This document shows positions 38,619 to 46,608 of a DNA stretch of 64,000 nucleotides, in pieces. Numbering within the stretch: the stretch's first letter is position 1; each line of letters starts with the position of its first letter. A program made the translations under genes and the position numbers. The notes below the pieces were generated by a model that was given only the letters and a program-made list of their open reading frames with translations, ran no database searches and was not told the DNA's origin. Origin of the DNA: Sphingomonas glacialis (GTDB lineage: Bacteria; Pseudomonadota; Alphaproteobacteria; Sphingomonadales; Sphingomonadaceae); assembly GCF_014653575.1 (NCBI RefSeq), contig NZ_BNAQ01000001.1, forward strand, positions 558,001-622,000, read 5' to 3'.

Positions 38619-38826
38619 GCGCGTGGCTCTACGCGGGCGGATCCTCGGGGCCAAGCCGTCGCGTCGCAAGGTGCGCCTCGCGGCACCTGGCGTCGGATCC
38701 CGCCCCGAATGTCGTCGAAGCGGCTGGGCTCCTGCGGTCGCTGCGCTTCGCGCAGCATGTCGGCTTTCCGCACCCCGTTCGGCAGCACCGGGGTATCGGA
38801 AACCCTGCAGACTTCATAAGGATGAA
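38619..38826. other. Non-coding host flank of the prophage
   Basis: This stretch between the VOC gene and the candidate attL holds no convincing gene. A leftward frame contains KADMLREAQRPQEPSRF and may be a relic, but it has no clear start or family. Confidence 0.4.
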
Positions 38827-38850
38827 TGGTGGGCCCGGCAGCAATTGAAC
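38827..38850 (-). other. Candidate attL (tRNA 3'-end-like remnant)
   Basis: TGGTGGGCCCGGCAG (38827-38841), followed by CAATTGAAC, looks like the reverse complement of a tRNA 3' end (CCA, discriminator, acceptor strand, start of the T arm). The T-stem does not pair with what follows, as expected where a phage joins. P4-type integrases usually use tRNA 3' ends. No full tRNA is present; an intact one should lie at attR. Confidence 0.4.
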
Positions 38851-38902
38851 TACCCCTGATATATGACGGAAAAGCGTTGTTTCTGACACCATCATAGCAT
38901 AC

Positions 38903-38925
38903 GATACCCCCAAGGATACCCCCAA
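38903..38925. repeat. Tandem GATACCCCCAA repeats upstream of int
   Basis: GATACCCCCAA occurs at 38903-38913 and again at 38915-38925, a period of 12. It lies 21 bases before the integrase start. The position fits arm-type integrase or excisionase binding sites. Confidence 0.55.
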
Positions 38926-38946
38926 TCGTCTAATGCTAGGAATTTT

Positions 38947-40239
38947 GTGAGCCTCACCGCGGTCCAGATTCGCAACGCCAAGCCGGCCAAAAAACCGTAC
39001 AAAATGGCGGACGGGAACGGTCTGTTCCTGTACGTCACGCCGACCGGTGCGCGCTCCTGGCGCCTGAAATACCGGTTCGGTGGGCGCGAGAAACTGATGA
39101 CGTTCGGCCTGTATCCCGATGTGGGACTCGCCGACGCGCGCAGTAAGCGACAAGATGCGCTCGACGCGCTCAAGGCGGGCATCGATCCTGCGGCGCAGCG
39201 CGTCGCTGCCAAGGCGGTTGCGCGCAAAGCGACCGACGACACATTCGAGGCCGTAGCGCGCGCCTGGCACGATGCTGAGCGCCCGCGCTGGTCGCCGGGG
39301 CAGGCCGCGCTCATCCTGCGCGCGCTGGAGCGTGATGCATTCCCGACGCTCGGCCCGATCGACGTCGCCGACGTGACCGGCATGGATCTGATCACGATGC
39401 TGCGAAAGATCGAGGCGCGCGGTTCGATCGAGACGGCAAAGCGCGTGCGCGGCTACTGCCTCGGTGCGTTCGGTCGCGCGAAAGCCGAGGGCAAAATCGC
39501 GTTCAATCCGGCGTCCGATATCGGCGACGCGCTGCGGCCGACTATCAAGGGCGCGAAGCAACCCGCGATCACCGATGTTGCCGATCTGATCACGTTGCAA
39601 CAGACGATCGATCGCTCGACCTGCGGGCCGGCGGTCAAGCTGGCGTCGCGTTTGCTCGCGCTCACCGTCGTACGAATAGGCGTTCTGCGCGCGGCGCCGT
39701 GGGGCGAGTTCACCGGCATCGACTGGAGCGATCCTGACGCCCCCGCCCCGTCCGCCATGTGGCGTGTGCCCGCCTCGCGCATGAAGCTGGAGGTCGCCGA
39801 TAAGGGCGACACCGCCTATGACCACGATGTCCCGCTTCCTCCCCAGGCCGTCGCTGTGCTGCGCGCGTTGCGCCCATTGACCGGCAAGGGCGCGCTCCTG
39901 TTTCCAAGCCAGCGCTCCGTGGCTGTGCCGATGTCCGACGCCGCGCTCAGCACCGCCTACAAGCGCCGCGGGTTCAAGGGACGCCATGTCCCGCACGGCT
40001 GGCGCGCGGCATTCTCGACTGTGATGAACGAACGCGCTGTCGAGCTCGAGCGCGAAGGTGACCGTCTGATCGTGGATCTGATGCTGGCGCACGCGCCGCG
40101 CGGGATGAGCGCAAGCGAGTTCGCCTACAACCGGGCTCGCTATAGCGCGCGCCGGCGGGAACTGGCGACCGCATGGGCCGACCTGATCACAGAGGGCCTT
40201 GTGCCACCCTATGATCTGGTCGGCGGTCAAGCGAGGTAG
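38947..40239 (+). CDS. int: P4-type tyrosine integrase
   Basis: This 430-aa recombinase has the N-terminal DUF4102 arm-binding domain (IRNAKPAKKPYKMADGNGLF) and a full catalytic set: Arg243 (VVRIGVLR), His350-x-x-Arg353 (HGWRAAFST), His382 and nucleophile Tyr394 (FAYNRARY). The start is GTG. It should catalyse integration and, with a helper, excision. The 3' end overlaps the convergent alpA-like gene by 13 bases. Confidence 0.94.
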   Translation: MSLTAVQIRNAKPAKKPYKMADGNGLFLYVTPTGARSWRLKYRFGGREKLMTFGLYPDVGLADARSKRQDALDALKAGIDPAAQRVAAKAVARKATDDTFEAVARAWHDAERPRWSPGQAALILRALERDAFPTLGPIDVADVTGMDLITMLRKIEARGSIETAKRVRGYCLGAFGRAKAEGKIAFNPASDIGDALRPTIKGAKQPAITDVADLITLQQTIDRSTCGPAVKLASRLLALTVVRIGVLRAAPWGEFTGIDWSDPDAPAPSAMWRVPASRMKLEVADKGDTAYDHDVPLPPQAVAVLRALRPLTGKGALLFPSQRSVAVPMSDAALSTAYKRRGFKGRHVPHGWRAAFSTVMNERAVELEREGDRLIVDLMLAHAPRGMSASEFAYNRARYSARRRELATAWADLITEGLVPPYDLVGGQAR

Positions 40240-40442
40240 CCCAGCGGATCGGCGACGAAATCACCGATATCGCTTTCGTACCATGCGACGGCTTTCGGCC
40301 CCAGGCGCACGCGCGGCGGGAACGTGCCCGCTGCCTCGCGGCGGTACACGGTTGCAACCGACAGGCCGGTGCGGCGACGCACGTCCTTGATCCGCAGCAG
40401 CGAATCCGTCCGGCGGTCCTTTGGTTGTGCTACCCCCGTCAT
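40227..40442 (-). CDS. AlpA-family DNA-binding regulator
   Basis: This 71-aa protein has the AlpA/excisionase-like HTH (LLRIKDVRRRTGLSVATVYR, then FPPRVRLGPKAVAWYESDI). AlpA proteins activate integrase or act as excisionases. The ATG at 40442 follows GGAGGGCGGGGA. As the last gene of the leftward operon it would be made on induction, convergent to int. Confidence 0.85.
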   Translation of the reverse strand: MTGVAQPKDRRTDSLLRIKDVRRRTGLSVATVYRREAAGTFPPRVRLGPKAVAWYESDIGDFVADPLGYLA

Positions 40443-40741
40443 TCCCCGCCCTCCTTGCTGGCCGTGGCGAGGGCGGGAGGTGCGGGCAGCGGCATCCATC
40501 CCGCGAACCACACATCAGGGAATCCGCCTTGACCGATAGGACCTGCCATGTTCCATCCAGAATCGAAGCCGTCATCTGCGACGCCGTGATGTCGCACGAC
40601 CATGGCCAGCCCGTTCCATGCTTCCAGATCGGGGCGCCCTGGGCGAAGTTGCGGAAAAAGATCCGGCCTTAAAATCGCCAGAAGCGAAGTCCCATCCTTC
40701 GGCGCGGTCTCGATCGGCCGCCACGTCATTTCCTCGCTCAT
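40439..40741 (-). CDS. DUF551-like phage protein
   Basis: This 100-aa protein has the common phage pattern WRPIETAPKDGTSLLAI near the start and WFAGWMPLPAPP near the end (DUF551-like). The role is unknown. Its stop overlaps the alpA-like ATG (ATGA), and GGGAGGTTGAGGGG precedes its own ATG. Confidence 0.75.
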   Translation of the reverse strand: MSEEMTWRPIETAPKDGTSLLAILRPDLFPQLRPGRPDLEAWNGLAMVVRHHGVADDGFDSGWNMAGPIGQGGFPDVWFAGWMPLPAPPALATASKEGGE

Positions 40742-40745
40742 CCCC

Positions 40746-41285
40746 TCAACCTCCCTTGCGCGAGAGGGCGGCGACCCAATCGGCGAACATGACGAACGTG
40801 TTGCGGCCATCCGACGCCTCGCTGTACATCCCAGCATAACGGCGAGCCTCGGCTTCGACCCGCTCCACCATCCCCCGGTCCACCCCCTCGCGCATGGCGG
40901 AGAGCAACTCCTCTGCGTCTTTGGCAAAGACCGTCCATAGCGGTCCTTCCCAGCAATCATGGGAATCGACCGCATGAGCATCGGCGTCACCGCCCTGCTG
41001 CTTACACAGCGCCCGTGCCACCCGCTCGACCTCATCCCCGGCGTCGGGGCGGGCAGCAACCTCTTGCGCATCTTCATAGCCGGCGATGTAGTCATTTAGG
41101 TTAGGCGCGGCGTCGGGGCGGGCGGTGTGGGCGAGGCGGTGACGGGCGAAATGCTCGGCCAGCATTTCCATCTCCTGTCGGTTCGCTAGATACTTGTGGA
41201 CGACATCATGCAGCCAACCACGCGCCGCATCGCGATCAGCCTGCGTCACATCCTCGCGCGTCGGCGCGGCTTCGCGCGGGGTCAT
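40746..41285 (-). CDS. Hypothetical phage protein
   Basis: This 179-aa, acidic, mostly helical protein (VTQADRDAARGWLHDVVHKY, and a tail with YAGMYSEASDGRNTFVMF) belongs to the leftward early operon. It contains His/Cys residues (SHDCWEGPLW) but no recognised motif. Its ATG overlaps the stop of the gene before it (ATGA). Confidence 0.65.
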   Translation of the reverse strand: MTPREAAPTREDVTQADRDAARGWLHDVVHKYLANRQEMEMLAEHFARHRLAHTARPDAAPNLNDYIAGYEDAQEVAARPDAGDEVERVARALCKQQGGDADAHAVDSHDCWEGPLWTVFAKDAEELLSAMREGVDRGMVERVEAEARRYAGMYSEASDGRNTFVMFADWVAALSRKGG

Positions 41286-41506
41286 GCGGAAGGCTCCTGG
41301 TCTTCTACCGTTACCTCGATATCGGGGTGGATGACCGCAGACGCCGGTATGACGATCGCGGCACTGATCGCCGGCTCCGCAAAGACGCTATCGGCGATCG
41401 AAAGGTTGACTTTGACCGCGACCTCATTGCGCTTGAGAGACCCCTGACGCTTTGTCATGCGCTCGATTCCGTATTCGCTCAACACGATGTAGCAGCTATC
41501 CTTCAT
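41282..41506 (-). CDS. Hypothetical small phage protein
   Basis: This 74-aa protein (MKDSCYIVLSEYGIERMTKR, then a beta-rich Val/Ile/Ala tail) has no recognised family. The ATG at 41506 follows GAGGAA at good spacing; the GTG just upstream is less likely. Confidence 0.6.
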   Translation of the reverse strand: MKDSCYIVLSEYGIERMTKRQGSLKRNEVAVKVNLSIADSVFAEPAISAAIVIPASAVIHPDIEVTVEDQEPSA

Positions 41507-41518
41507 CACAATTCCTCC

Positions 41519-41968
41519 TCAAAACCGGGTTGCAGCATCGCCGTGTTGGCGGGGGTGGGGCATGGCTGGTGCTTTTGTGAGATGCGCCGAAGCCCAGCGG
41601 TGCATGCGCCGCCAGCGCTGTTCTGGGGTTTCGTCGTATGCCCCCTCATCATTCATGTATTCAATTTCTCGAACCATCTGCTGAGCGATCCCGAATGCTT
41701 CCGCGATTGCCCACGGGTCTTCAGGGTCTAGCTTCGACATATCGACACCGCGCTGGATACCCACGCTTCCGATCGCGCACACATTGCCGCCAGTGGATAA
41801 GTCGTGGGCTATGAGGCGTTTCTCGGGCAACGCATCAAGCGCTCCGATAAGTTCGCGCAGAAACTCCTGCCCGCGCTTGCCTTTCATGGCACTAGCGACC
41901 TGACCACGCCAACGGATGTGGCTCCAGTTGTCGAAGTCGCCATCCTCGGTATATCCGCTGCGTCCCAT
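41519..41968 (-). CDS. Hypothetical phage protein
   Basis: This 149-aa protein has a recurring phage pattern (NWSHIRWRGQVASAMKGKRG, then LRELIGALDALPEKRLI) seen in proteins of unknown role. The C-terminal third is basic. Its ATG overlaps the stop of the 47-aa gene upstream (TAATG). Confidence 0.7.
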   Translation of the reverse strand: MGRSGYTEDGDFDNWSHIRWRGQVASAMKGKRGQEFLRELIGALDALPEKRLIAHDLSTGGNVCAIGSVGIQRGVDMSKLDPEDPWAIAEAFGIAQQMVREIEYMNDEGAYDETPEQRWRRMHRWASAHLTKAPAMPHPRQHGDAATRF

Positions 41969-42111
41969 TACGACCGCCCCTCCCGCCCCAACCGCGACGG
42001 CGCGTCAGTCTGCGGCACAACGGCGAGGTGCGCTTTGCCGGAGAACGACAGCGGGTAGATGGGTTTCTGGCTGCGCTGGTAGGCGGTGGACTGTTTGTAA
42101 CTGGCGTACAT
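41968..42111 (-). CDS. 47-aa phage protein between recT and its neighbour
   Basis: A small frame (MYASYKQSTAYQRSQKPIYP, then LSFSGKAHLAVVPQ) starts at the ATG overlapping the recT stop (TGATG) and ends overlapping the next ATG (TAATG). Double coupling and the lack of any spacer make it a likely gene despite its length. It is Tyr/Ser/Lys-rich at the N-terminus. The role is unknown. Confidence 0.6.
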   Translation of the reverse strand: MYASYKQSTAYQRSQKPIYPLSFSGKAHLAVVPQTDAPSRLGREGRS

Positions 42112-42956
42112 CAGGCGACTCCCCGCTCGTCCGTGAAGCCTTCACCGTGGTCAGCGTCGGGCTTGCCTTCGGGTTCGAAGGTCGCGTCTTCGCCCTCAAG
42201 GTGATGCTCGAGCGCATCGAGGCGCGACATCGGCACAGGCGCACTCTTGACAGCCTGCAGGACCGGAGCGGTGCCATTACCCTCCATGCTCGGATCACGG
42301 TCGAATGCGTCCTCGATATCGGTCGACATCGGCAGGCGCTTGGACAACCGGCGCATCACGGTCTTGCGCGCCATCTCACCCCACCAGGCCACCCACGGCC
42401 CGTTCTTGGCGGCTCTGCTGACGTTGCGGACCTTCTCGATTTCCTCGAGCGACATCACCTCGAGCAGTCGCGAGCCATCCTTGAGCACAGCGGTTGCATA
42501 GGCGCCGATCGGCATGCCGCGCGGCTGGTCAAGCTTCGGCGGGTTGTGCGTCACATCCTCGTCGAAGCCGAGCGACCAGATGAATTCGTCCTCGGAATAG
42601 ACGACCTGCGCCGAAACCTTGGCTACATCGCCAGACTGCCGGATCTTCTTGAGCACGCCGGCGATCATGGGCATCGCCTGCGCCTTGTCGCCGAACTTCA
42701 CGATCGCAGCTTCGCGCCCATCGGGGAGCAAGCCATCTTGCGCCAGTCGAACACATGCCGAGAACAGCGAAGCGCGGTCGACCTGGAGCAGATCGGGCGT
42801 ATTCTGGATTGCGGTCGATGCGACGCGCGTGAACTTCTCGACGCTGACATGTGCCGGCAGTGCCGCCTTGAATTGCGGTGCCATCTTACCGAGCGTCTGA
42901 ACGATCGCTTGCGCCTCGTAGCGGCGCTGTTCTTGAACGGTCAGTTGGGTAGCCAT
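42111..42956 (-). CDS. recT: RecT-family single-strand annealing protein
   Basis: This 281-aa protein shows the RecT core (ALPAHVSVEKFTRVASTAIQ, CVRLAQDGLLPDGREAAIVKF, and WGEMARKTVMRRLSKRLP). It anneals complementary single strands during phage recombination and replication. The acidic C-terminus is typical. The partner exonuclease gene precedes it with TGATG overlap. Confidence 0.93.
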   Translation of the reverse strand: MATQLTVQEQRRYEAQAIVQTLGKMAPQFKAALPAHVSVEKFTRVASTAIQNTPDLLQVDRASLFSACVRLAQDGLLPDGREAAIVKFGDKAQAMPMIAGVLKKIRQSGDVAKVSAQVVYSEDEFIWSLGFDEDVTHNPPKLDQPRGMPIGAYATAVLKDGSRLLEVMSLEEIEKVRNVSRAAKNGPWVAWWGEMARKTVMRRLSKRLPMSTDIEDAFDRDPSMEGNGTAPVLQAVKSAPVPMSRLDALEHHLEGEDATFEPEGKPDADHGEGFTDERGVA

Positions 42957-43870
42957 CACACAATCTCCTTAAGGTCGAAGCGCCGGTAACTCTTGCGCCC
43001 CTTGATGATTTCGCCAGCCTCTGCGATGCGGTCGGGCGAGCCCTTGGTCAGCGCGCAGCCGACACGGTGGTTCGGAAGCAGGGCCGTCCCTGCGGTGCCG
43101 ATCTTGAACAGAAGCCGGTTCTTGGCTTCCTCGGCGCGCTTCTCAGCATCCTTCGCCGCGGCCTTCGCATTGAGGAAATCAGCCGCAAGCCCGTCGACAT
43201 CGTTGTCGCCGCGCAGGTCTGCGAATTCCTCTGTCGGTTCGCCGAGCAGTTCGCGGATTGCATCGCCATCGCGCGCGAAATCCGGGGTCGGAGCATCGCC
43301 AGCACGAACAGCCTGCCAGAACGCCACGACGCGCGCCTCGATCTCGGCGAACAGCTTGGGCCTGAAATCGTACTTGAACCGGCGTAACTCATTGCCGCCG
43401 ACGAGCACGATCACGTCACCCCAGGCGACGCCTGCCAATCCCTGATAGGTCTGGTTCTGCAGCAGGTAATTCAGCGGTGGTTCGTCGCCCCATTTCTTCG
43501 CGACCAGCCAGTCAGCGGTCTTGACCTCGAGCACGCCGGGACCGCCGCGCGCAGGGCAATAGGCCATCTGGTCGGGATGACCGCCGAGCCCTTTTCCGTT
43601 GTCGAAGCGCTTTGGCGTGTCGAGCAGCTCATAGCCATACCGCTCGCGCGCGGCCTCAATGATGACGGGTTCCAGCCGCACGCCCCACTCGATGCGCTCA
43701 TTGCCGCCGAATTCCGGGGTGCTGATACCGCCCGTCTTGCGGTGATAGAGCTCGAAATGGGTGAGCCACGGCGATGCGTCGAACAACGCCGCGACCTCGC
43801 TTGCGCCGACCACCTGCGAACGAAATGCGTCGTCCCCATCCCCGGCGATCCCGAGCGACTGCGCGGTCAC
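42956..43870 (-). CDS. YqaJ-like viral exonuclease
   Basis: This 304-aa nuclease has the lambda-exonuclease/YqaJ residues: ASEVAALFD near the start, GHPDQM (Asp), VLEVKTADW (Glu-x-Lys) and QNQTYQGLAG (Gln). It would resect ends 5' to 3' for RecT annealing. The C-terminal coiled-coil helix (NAKAAAKDAEKRAEEAKNRL) may mediate contacts. The GTG start overlaps the preceding stop. Confidence 0.92.
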   Translation of the reverse strand: MTAQSLGIAGDGDDAFRSQVVGASEVAALFDASPWLTHFELYHRKTGGISTPEFGGNERIEWGVRLEPVIIEAARERYGYELLDTPKRFDNGKGLGGHPDQMAYCPARGGPGVLEVKTADWLVAKKWGDEPPLNYLLQNQTYQGLAGVAWGDVIVLVGGNELRRFKYDFRPKLFAEIEARVVAFWQAVRAGDAPTPDFARDGDAIRELLGEPTEEFADLRGDNDVDGLAADFLNAKAAAKDAEKRAEEAKNRLLFKIGTAGTALLPNHRVGCALTKGSPDRIAEAGEIIKGRKSYRRFDLKEIV

Positions 43871-44061
43871 AGCGAGGGGCCTTGGTAGTGCTCGTCACAG
43901 CAGAACTTGCTGGCGACACAATTCGGGCAATCAGCGCTCCAGCCTTTGCCGCGAATTGATTCAGGCTCTGCAGGATGGCCGAAGCAATAGAGCCCGAGGG
44001 ACTCTGCTACCTTGATCAGCTCGGGCGTTGGATCGCCGATTTCGAGACCCGCGATCTTCAT
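43867..44061 (-). CDS. Small cysteine-rich phage protein
   Basis: This 64-aa protein has a zinc-finger-like set of cysteines (CFGHPAEPES, then ADCPNCVASKFCCDEHY). The role is unknown. Both ends overlap neighbours by 4 bases. Confidence 0.6.
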   Translation of the reverse strand: MKIAGLEIGDPTPELIKVAESLGLYCFGHPAEPESIRGKGWSADCPNCVASKFCCDEHYQGPSL

Positions 44062-44477
44062 GCCTCGTCTCCCATCTGCTTAACAAAGGCGTCCACGCTC
44101 AGAACAGAGCGGTCCAGATCGTCGTTGAACACGCCAACAACATCGCATTCCTCGTCGGATGCATCGAACGACAGGCTGCGGTAATTGTCGCACATCACAC
44201 TGTCGCGGATGCCCTCGATGTGCCCGAACAGTTCATTGATCGGCTTGTCGATCTCGTCGCTGGCGCTTTTCAGCGCGTACTCGTCCCATGCCTGCGGTTC
44301 ATTCCAACGCTTCTCGCCGCGAGCCGTAAATCGAGCCGTCACAAGGTCTGACTGTGCATCTTGAAGGGCGAACATAGCTTTGGCGATCGGACGCGCCGTG
44401 GCAGTCCAAAGGTTCGCTGCAGCGATCGCTTCTTGAAGCGTTTGCGCGACCGGCGGGGCGAAGGAGATGGCGTTCAT
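44058..44477 (-). CDS. Hypothetical phage protein
   Basis: This 139-aa helical protein (PVAQTLQEAIAAANLWTATA, then KPINELFGHIEGIRDSVMCD) has an acidic C-terminus. No recognised family. The ATG follows AAGGAGATGGCGTTC in the neighbouring sequence and overlaps the 44-aa gene stop (ATGA). Confidence 0.65.
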   Translation of the reverse strand: MNAISFAPPVAQTLQEAIAAANLWTATARPIAKAMFALQDAQSDLVTARFTARGEKRWNEPQAWDEYALKSASDEIDKPINELFGHIEGIRDSVMCDNYRSLSFDASDEECDVVGVFNDDLDRSVLSVDAFVKQMGDEA

Positions 44478-44608
44478 GCGAATGCTCCCATGATGAAGAT
44501 GAGCAGGGCAAAGCCGATCACGACGTGCGCGGCGCTCTGCATCGTCTCGGAGATCGGCTCGGGGCTGTTGGCGAAGGCCGCGCGGATCTTGGCGAGGGTG
44601 GTCACCAT
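44474..44608 (-). CDS. 44-aa membrane protein
   Basis: A short frame (VTTLAKIRAAFANSPEPISE, then a helix AAHVVIGFALLIFIMGAFA) predicts one C-terminal membrane helix. Its ATG overlaps the end of the upstream gene by 7 bases. Early-operon membrane peptides can act in exclusion or host takeover; that is inference. Confidence 0.5.
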   Translation of the reverse strand: MVTTLAKIRAAFANSPEPISETMQSAAHVVIGFALLIFIMGAFA

Positions 44609-44937
44609 TGCCCATGCCCGTCGATAAACGGCGTGGTGTCGTGGTGCAGCGCGCACCCCCACTGGATCGGATGGTCGCGATCGTTGGTGTAAACGCCATT
44701 GACCGCGGGGCCGCCGCAAACGTCACAGCTCTTGTAGAGCATTGGCGTGAAGCCATTGGGCCGGGGCAGTTTCGAACGCCCACCACCCTGTTGCGTCTGC
44801 TTGATCGCTTTACACGACTTGGAGCAGAACTTGCCCCAGCCGCGCTTGCGATCGGCCACACGCGCCATGAACGGGGTTTTGCAGCGGGCGCATTTGACCT
44901 CGACCGTTGCGGCGTTGATGGGATGTACGTGCGTCAC
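44602..44937 (-). CDS. Zinc-ribbon phage protein
   Basis: This 111-aa protein has two cysteine pairs (KCARCKTPF, FCSKSCKAI) and a second CDVCGG...CALHHD cluster, so probably binds two zinc ions. It may bind nucleic acid. The start is a GTG overlapping the upstream stop (GTGA). Confidence 0.7.
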   Translation of the reverse strand: MTHVHPINAATVEVKCARCKTPFMARVADRKRGWGKFCSKSCKAIKQTQQGGGRSKLPRPNGFTPMLYKSCDVCGGPAVNGVYTNDRDHPIQWGCALHHDTTPFIDGHGQW

Positions 44938-45308
44938 TTCCCCGCACTCCGCAGAGCAGCATCATCACGCCGCGCAAACGCCGCATCGATCGCAGCATCA
45001 AGCCGCGGCTGCGCGAAGAACACGTTGAGCGCGTCCCGGTCGCCCTCAAGATACGCCGCATCGGCGACCTCGTAGGCCGCAGCCCAGAGCGCGCACACCT
45101 TGCCGGCAAGCGGGCCCTCGTAGCTGTGCCATTCGTCGGCGGTCAGCGCGTAGGTCGTGCGGTGTCCGATGGGGCGCTCGTCTGCCAGCACGACGGCTGC
45201 GATTGCAGCGCGGGCGGCTGGGGTGCGGTGCCACGGGGCCGGCTGCGGGCTGTGGCGCGCGAGGCTGTCGGCTAGGACCGCCTTGCTGAAAATGACCGGC
45301 GCGTTCAC
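44934..45308 (-). CDS. Hypothetical phage protein
   Basis: This 124-aa Ala-rich helical protein (TPAARAAIAAVVLADERPIG, DEWHSYEGPLAGKVCALWAA) has no recognised family. The GTG start overlaps the HNH endonuclease stop. Confidence 0.6.
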   Translation of the reverse strand: MNAPVIFSKAVLADSLARHSPQPAPWHRTPAARAAIAAVVLADERPIGHRTTYALTADEWHSYEGPLAGKVCALWAAAYEVADAAYLEGDRDALNVFFAQPRLDAAIDAAFARRDDAALRSAGK

Positions 45309-45781
45309 GACTGCGCTCGCAATTCTGCGGTAGCGTAACCCCAGCGTTTACCTGTGCGGATGCGGGACACATTACCCGACGAGAGGCCGAAGCGCGCCGC
45401 GCATTCGCGGTTGCTCAAAGGCGACCGTACGATCTCGACTGCCTGTTCTTCGGTAATCTTATTATTTCTGACGCGCTCGAACGGCTTAGAGACGTTGCTC
45501 GCATCATACCGGCGGCGGTTTTCCACCATCGAAACTGGCTCCAGGTGGCCCGGGTTGACGCATGCCTTGTTCATGCAAAGGTGGTCGAGAGTCAGGCCTT
45601 CGGGAATAGGCGCAGCCAATGCCGCATAGATTGCGCGATAAGCACAACGCCATTTTCCGTTTCCATCCCAGTAACGGGGCCGCGCGCTTTTCGCCCACAG
45701 CGATCCATTCCAGTTCCAGCATCCATTTTCGGATATTGAAAAGCGTTGCAGCTTTTCTGGGAGCGTTGCCGCGTCCTGCAT
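45305..45781 (-). CDS. HNH endonuclease with C-terminal HTH
   Basis: This 158-aa protein has an HNH core (LTLDHLCMNKACVNPGHLEP, with the aspartate-histidine pair and zinc cysteines) and a C-terminal HTH (NKITEEQAVEIVRSPLSN, ECAARFGLSSGNVSRI). It is the first gene of the leftward operon; its ATG is about 40 bases past the predicted -10. It resembles homing-type endonucleases but sits in an ordinary gene slot. Confidence 0.85.
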   Translation of the reverse strand: MQDAATLPEKLQRFSISENGCWNWNGSLWAKSARPRYWDGNGKWRCAYRAIYAALAAPIPEGLTLDHLCMNKACVNPGHLEPVSMVENRRRYDASNVSKPFERVRNNKITEEQAVEIVRSPLSNRECAARFGLSSGNVSRIRTGKRWGYATAELRAQS

Positions 45782-45826
45782 TCTCGCCTCCGTCTGCAGC
45801 CGGGGGTGGCTGCTTCGATGGAGGGA

Positions 45827-45855
45827 GTTCTAACGTACGTACGTACGGGCGTCAA
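45827..45855 (-). promoter_or_regulatory. Early leftward promoter with ACGTACG operator
   Basis: Read leftward: TTGACG (45855-45850), 17 bases, TAGAAC (45832-45827). The spacer is almost wholly ACGTACGTACGTACG. Two further CGTACG copies lie just upstream (about 45863-45868 and 45881-45886). This matches the layout at the cI-cro gap, so the CI-like repressor would block it. Confidence 0.6.
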
Positions 45856-45891
45856 TCAGAAAACGTACGCTCTTCTAAAAAACGTACGGCA

Positions 45892-46608
45892 TCACTGCGT
45901 CGTGCAGGTCACATTACCAGGATTAGACACGCACCGAGTGGTAGTAGGCGCTTGGAAAGCTCGCGATTGCAGCGAATTTGAATATTGCGTTGCCCCCGAA
46001 CTCAGCCCTGACAAGATAGCAGAAACGGCATCACGGCGCCTGTTTGACGCATTTCGCTCTGCGGTTGAATAGACCTCGAGGTTCTGGTCGATCAAACGGG
46101 TTTCGTCGCCATACCCTTGGACAAAACCGCTATATTGCATCGCGGCGAATGCTTTCCCGACAAAATCCTGAACCGACTTAGGATCTGCCCCGTTCAAGCT
46201 GGCTACCTGATCCTTGGAGGCTTGTGCCATGCGCTGCAGGTTCGATACGCGCTCCTGCATGAAAAGGTCGATGCTTGTGATTGATGGGCGTTTCGCGAAA
46301 AAAACGTCGAAATCTTTCAAGGAGGCAAGCCGGCCATTGGCATAGCCGAGGCCTATAGTAGCCCTGACTAGCTCATTATGCGCATATCGGCCGCTATCTT
46401 GTGCCGGGTCATTCCTGCTCGACGCGGTTTCATAAGAGGCTTTCGCCGCATCACGTTTCTCTAACGACGCTCGTTGCTCCCCGACGTATCTTGCCTCCCT
46501 GTCACCAAAGACCGTTTTGAATTCGGTCTGCACCCTGTCGGCATGAACTATCGCCGGCGAGCACCAGACCAGCACGCCGGCCATAGCTGCTGCAACAACA
46601 TATTTCAT
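45892..46608 (-). CDS. Secreted protein encoded behind the phage repressor
   Basis: This 238-aa protein has a signal peptide (MKYVVAAAMAGVLVWCSPAI, cleavage near VHADR) and a charged helical mature part with a coiled-coil-like region (EQRASLEKRDAAKASYETAS). It ends in a two-cysteine tail. Base composition is less GC-rich than its neighbours. Its ATG overlaps the repressor stop (ATGA), so it should be made in the lysogen: a lysogenic-conversion or superinfection-exclusion candidate. Confidence 0.75.
   Translation of the reverse strand: MKYVVAAAMAGVLVWCSPAIVHADRVQTEFKTVFGDREARYVGEQRASLEKRDAAKASYETASSRNDPAQDSGRYAHNELVRATIGLGYANGRLASLKDFDVFFAKRPSITSIDLFMQERVSNLQRMAQASKDQVASLNGADPKSVQDFVGKAFAAMQYSGFVQGYGDETRLIDQNLEVYSTAERNASNRRRDAVSAILSGLSSGATQYSNSLQSRAFQAPTTTRCVSNPGNVTCTTQ

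Noticed and set aside
38588..38788. 66-codon leftward frame next to the VOC gene
   Set aside because: It runs out of frame into the VOC gene and has no ribosome-binding site or family signature.
38840..38860. A complete tRNA gene at the left prophage junction
   Set aside because: The T-arm stem does not pair and no anticodon arm follows; only a 3'-end-like remnant is seen.
45833..45848. (ACGT)n run as a CRISPR or simple microsatellite
   Set aside because: Copies recur at the cI-cro promoter with the same -35, so a regulatory reading is better; no spacer-repeat array exists anywhere in the window.
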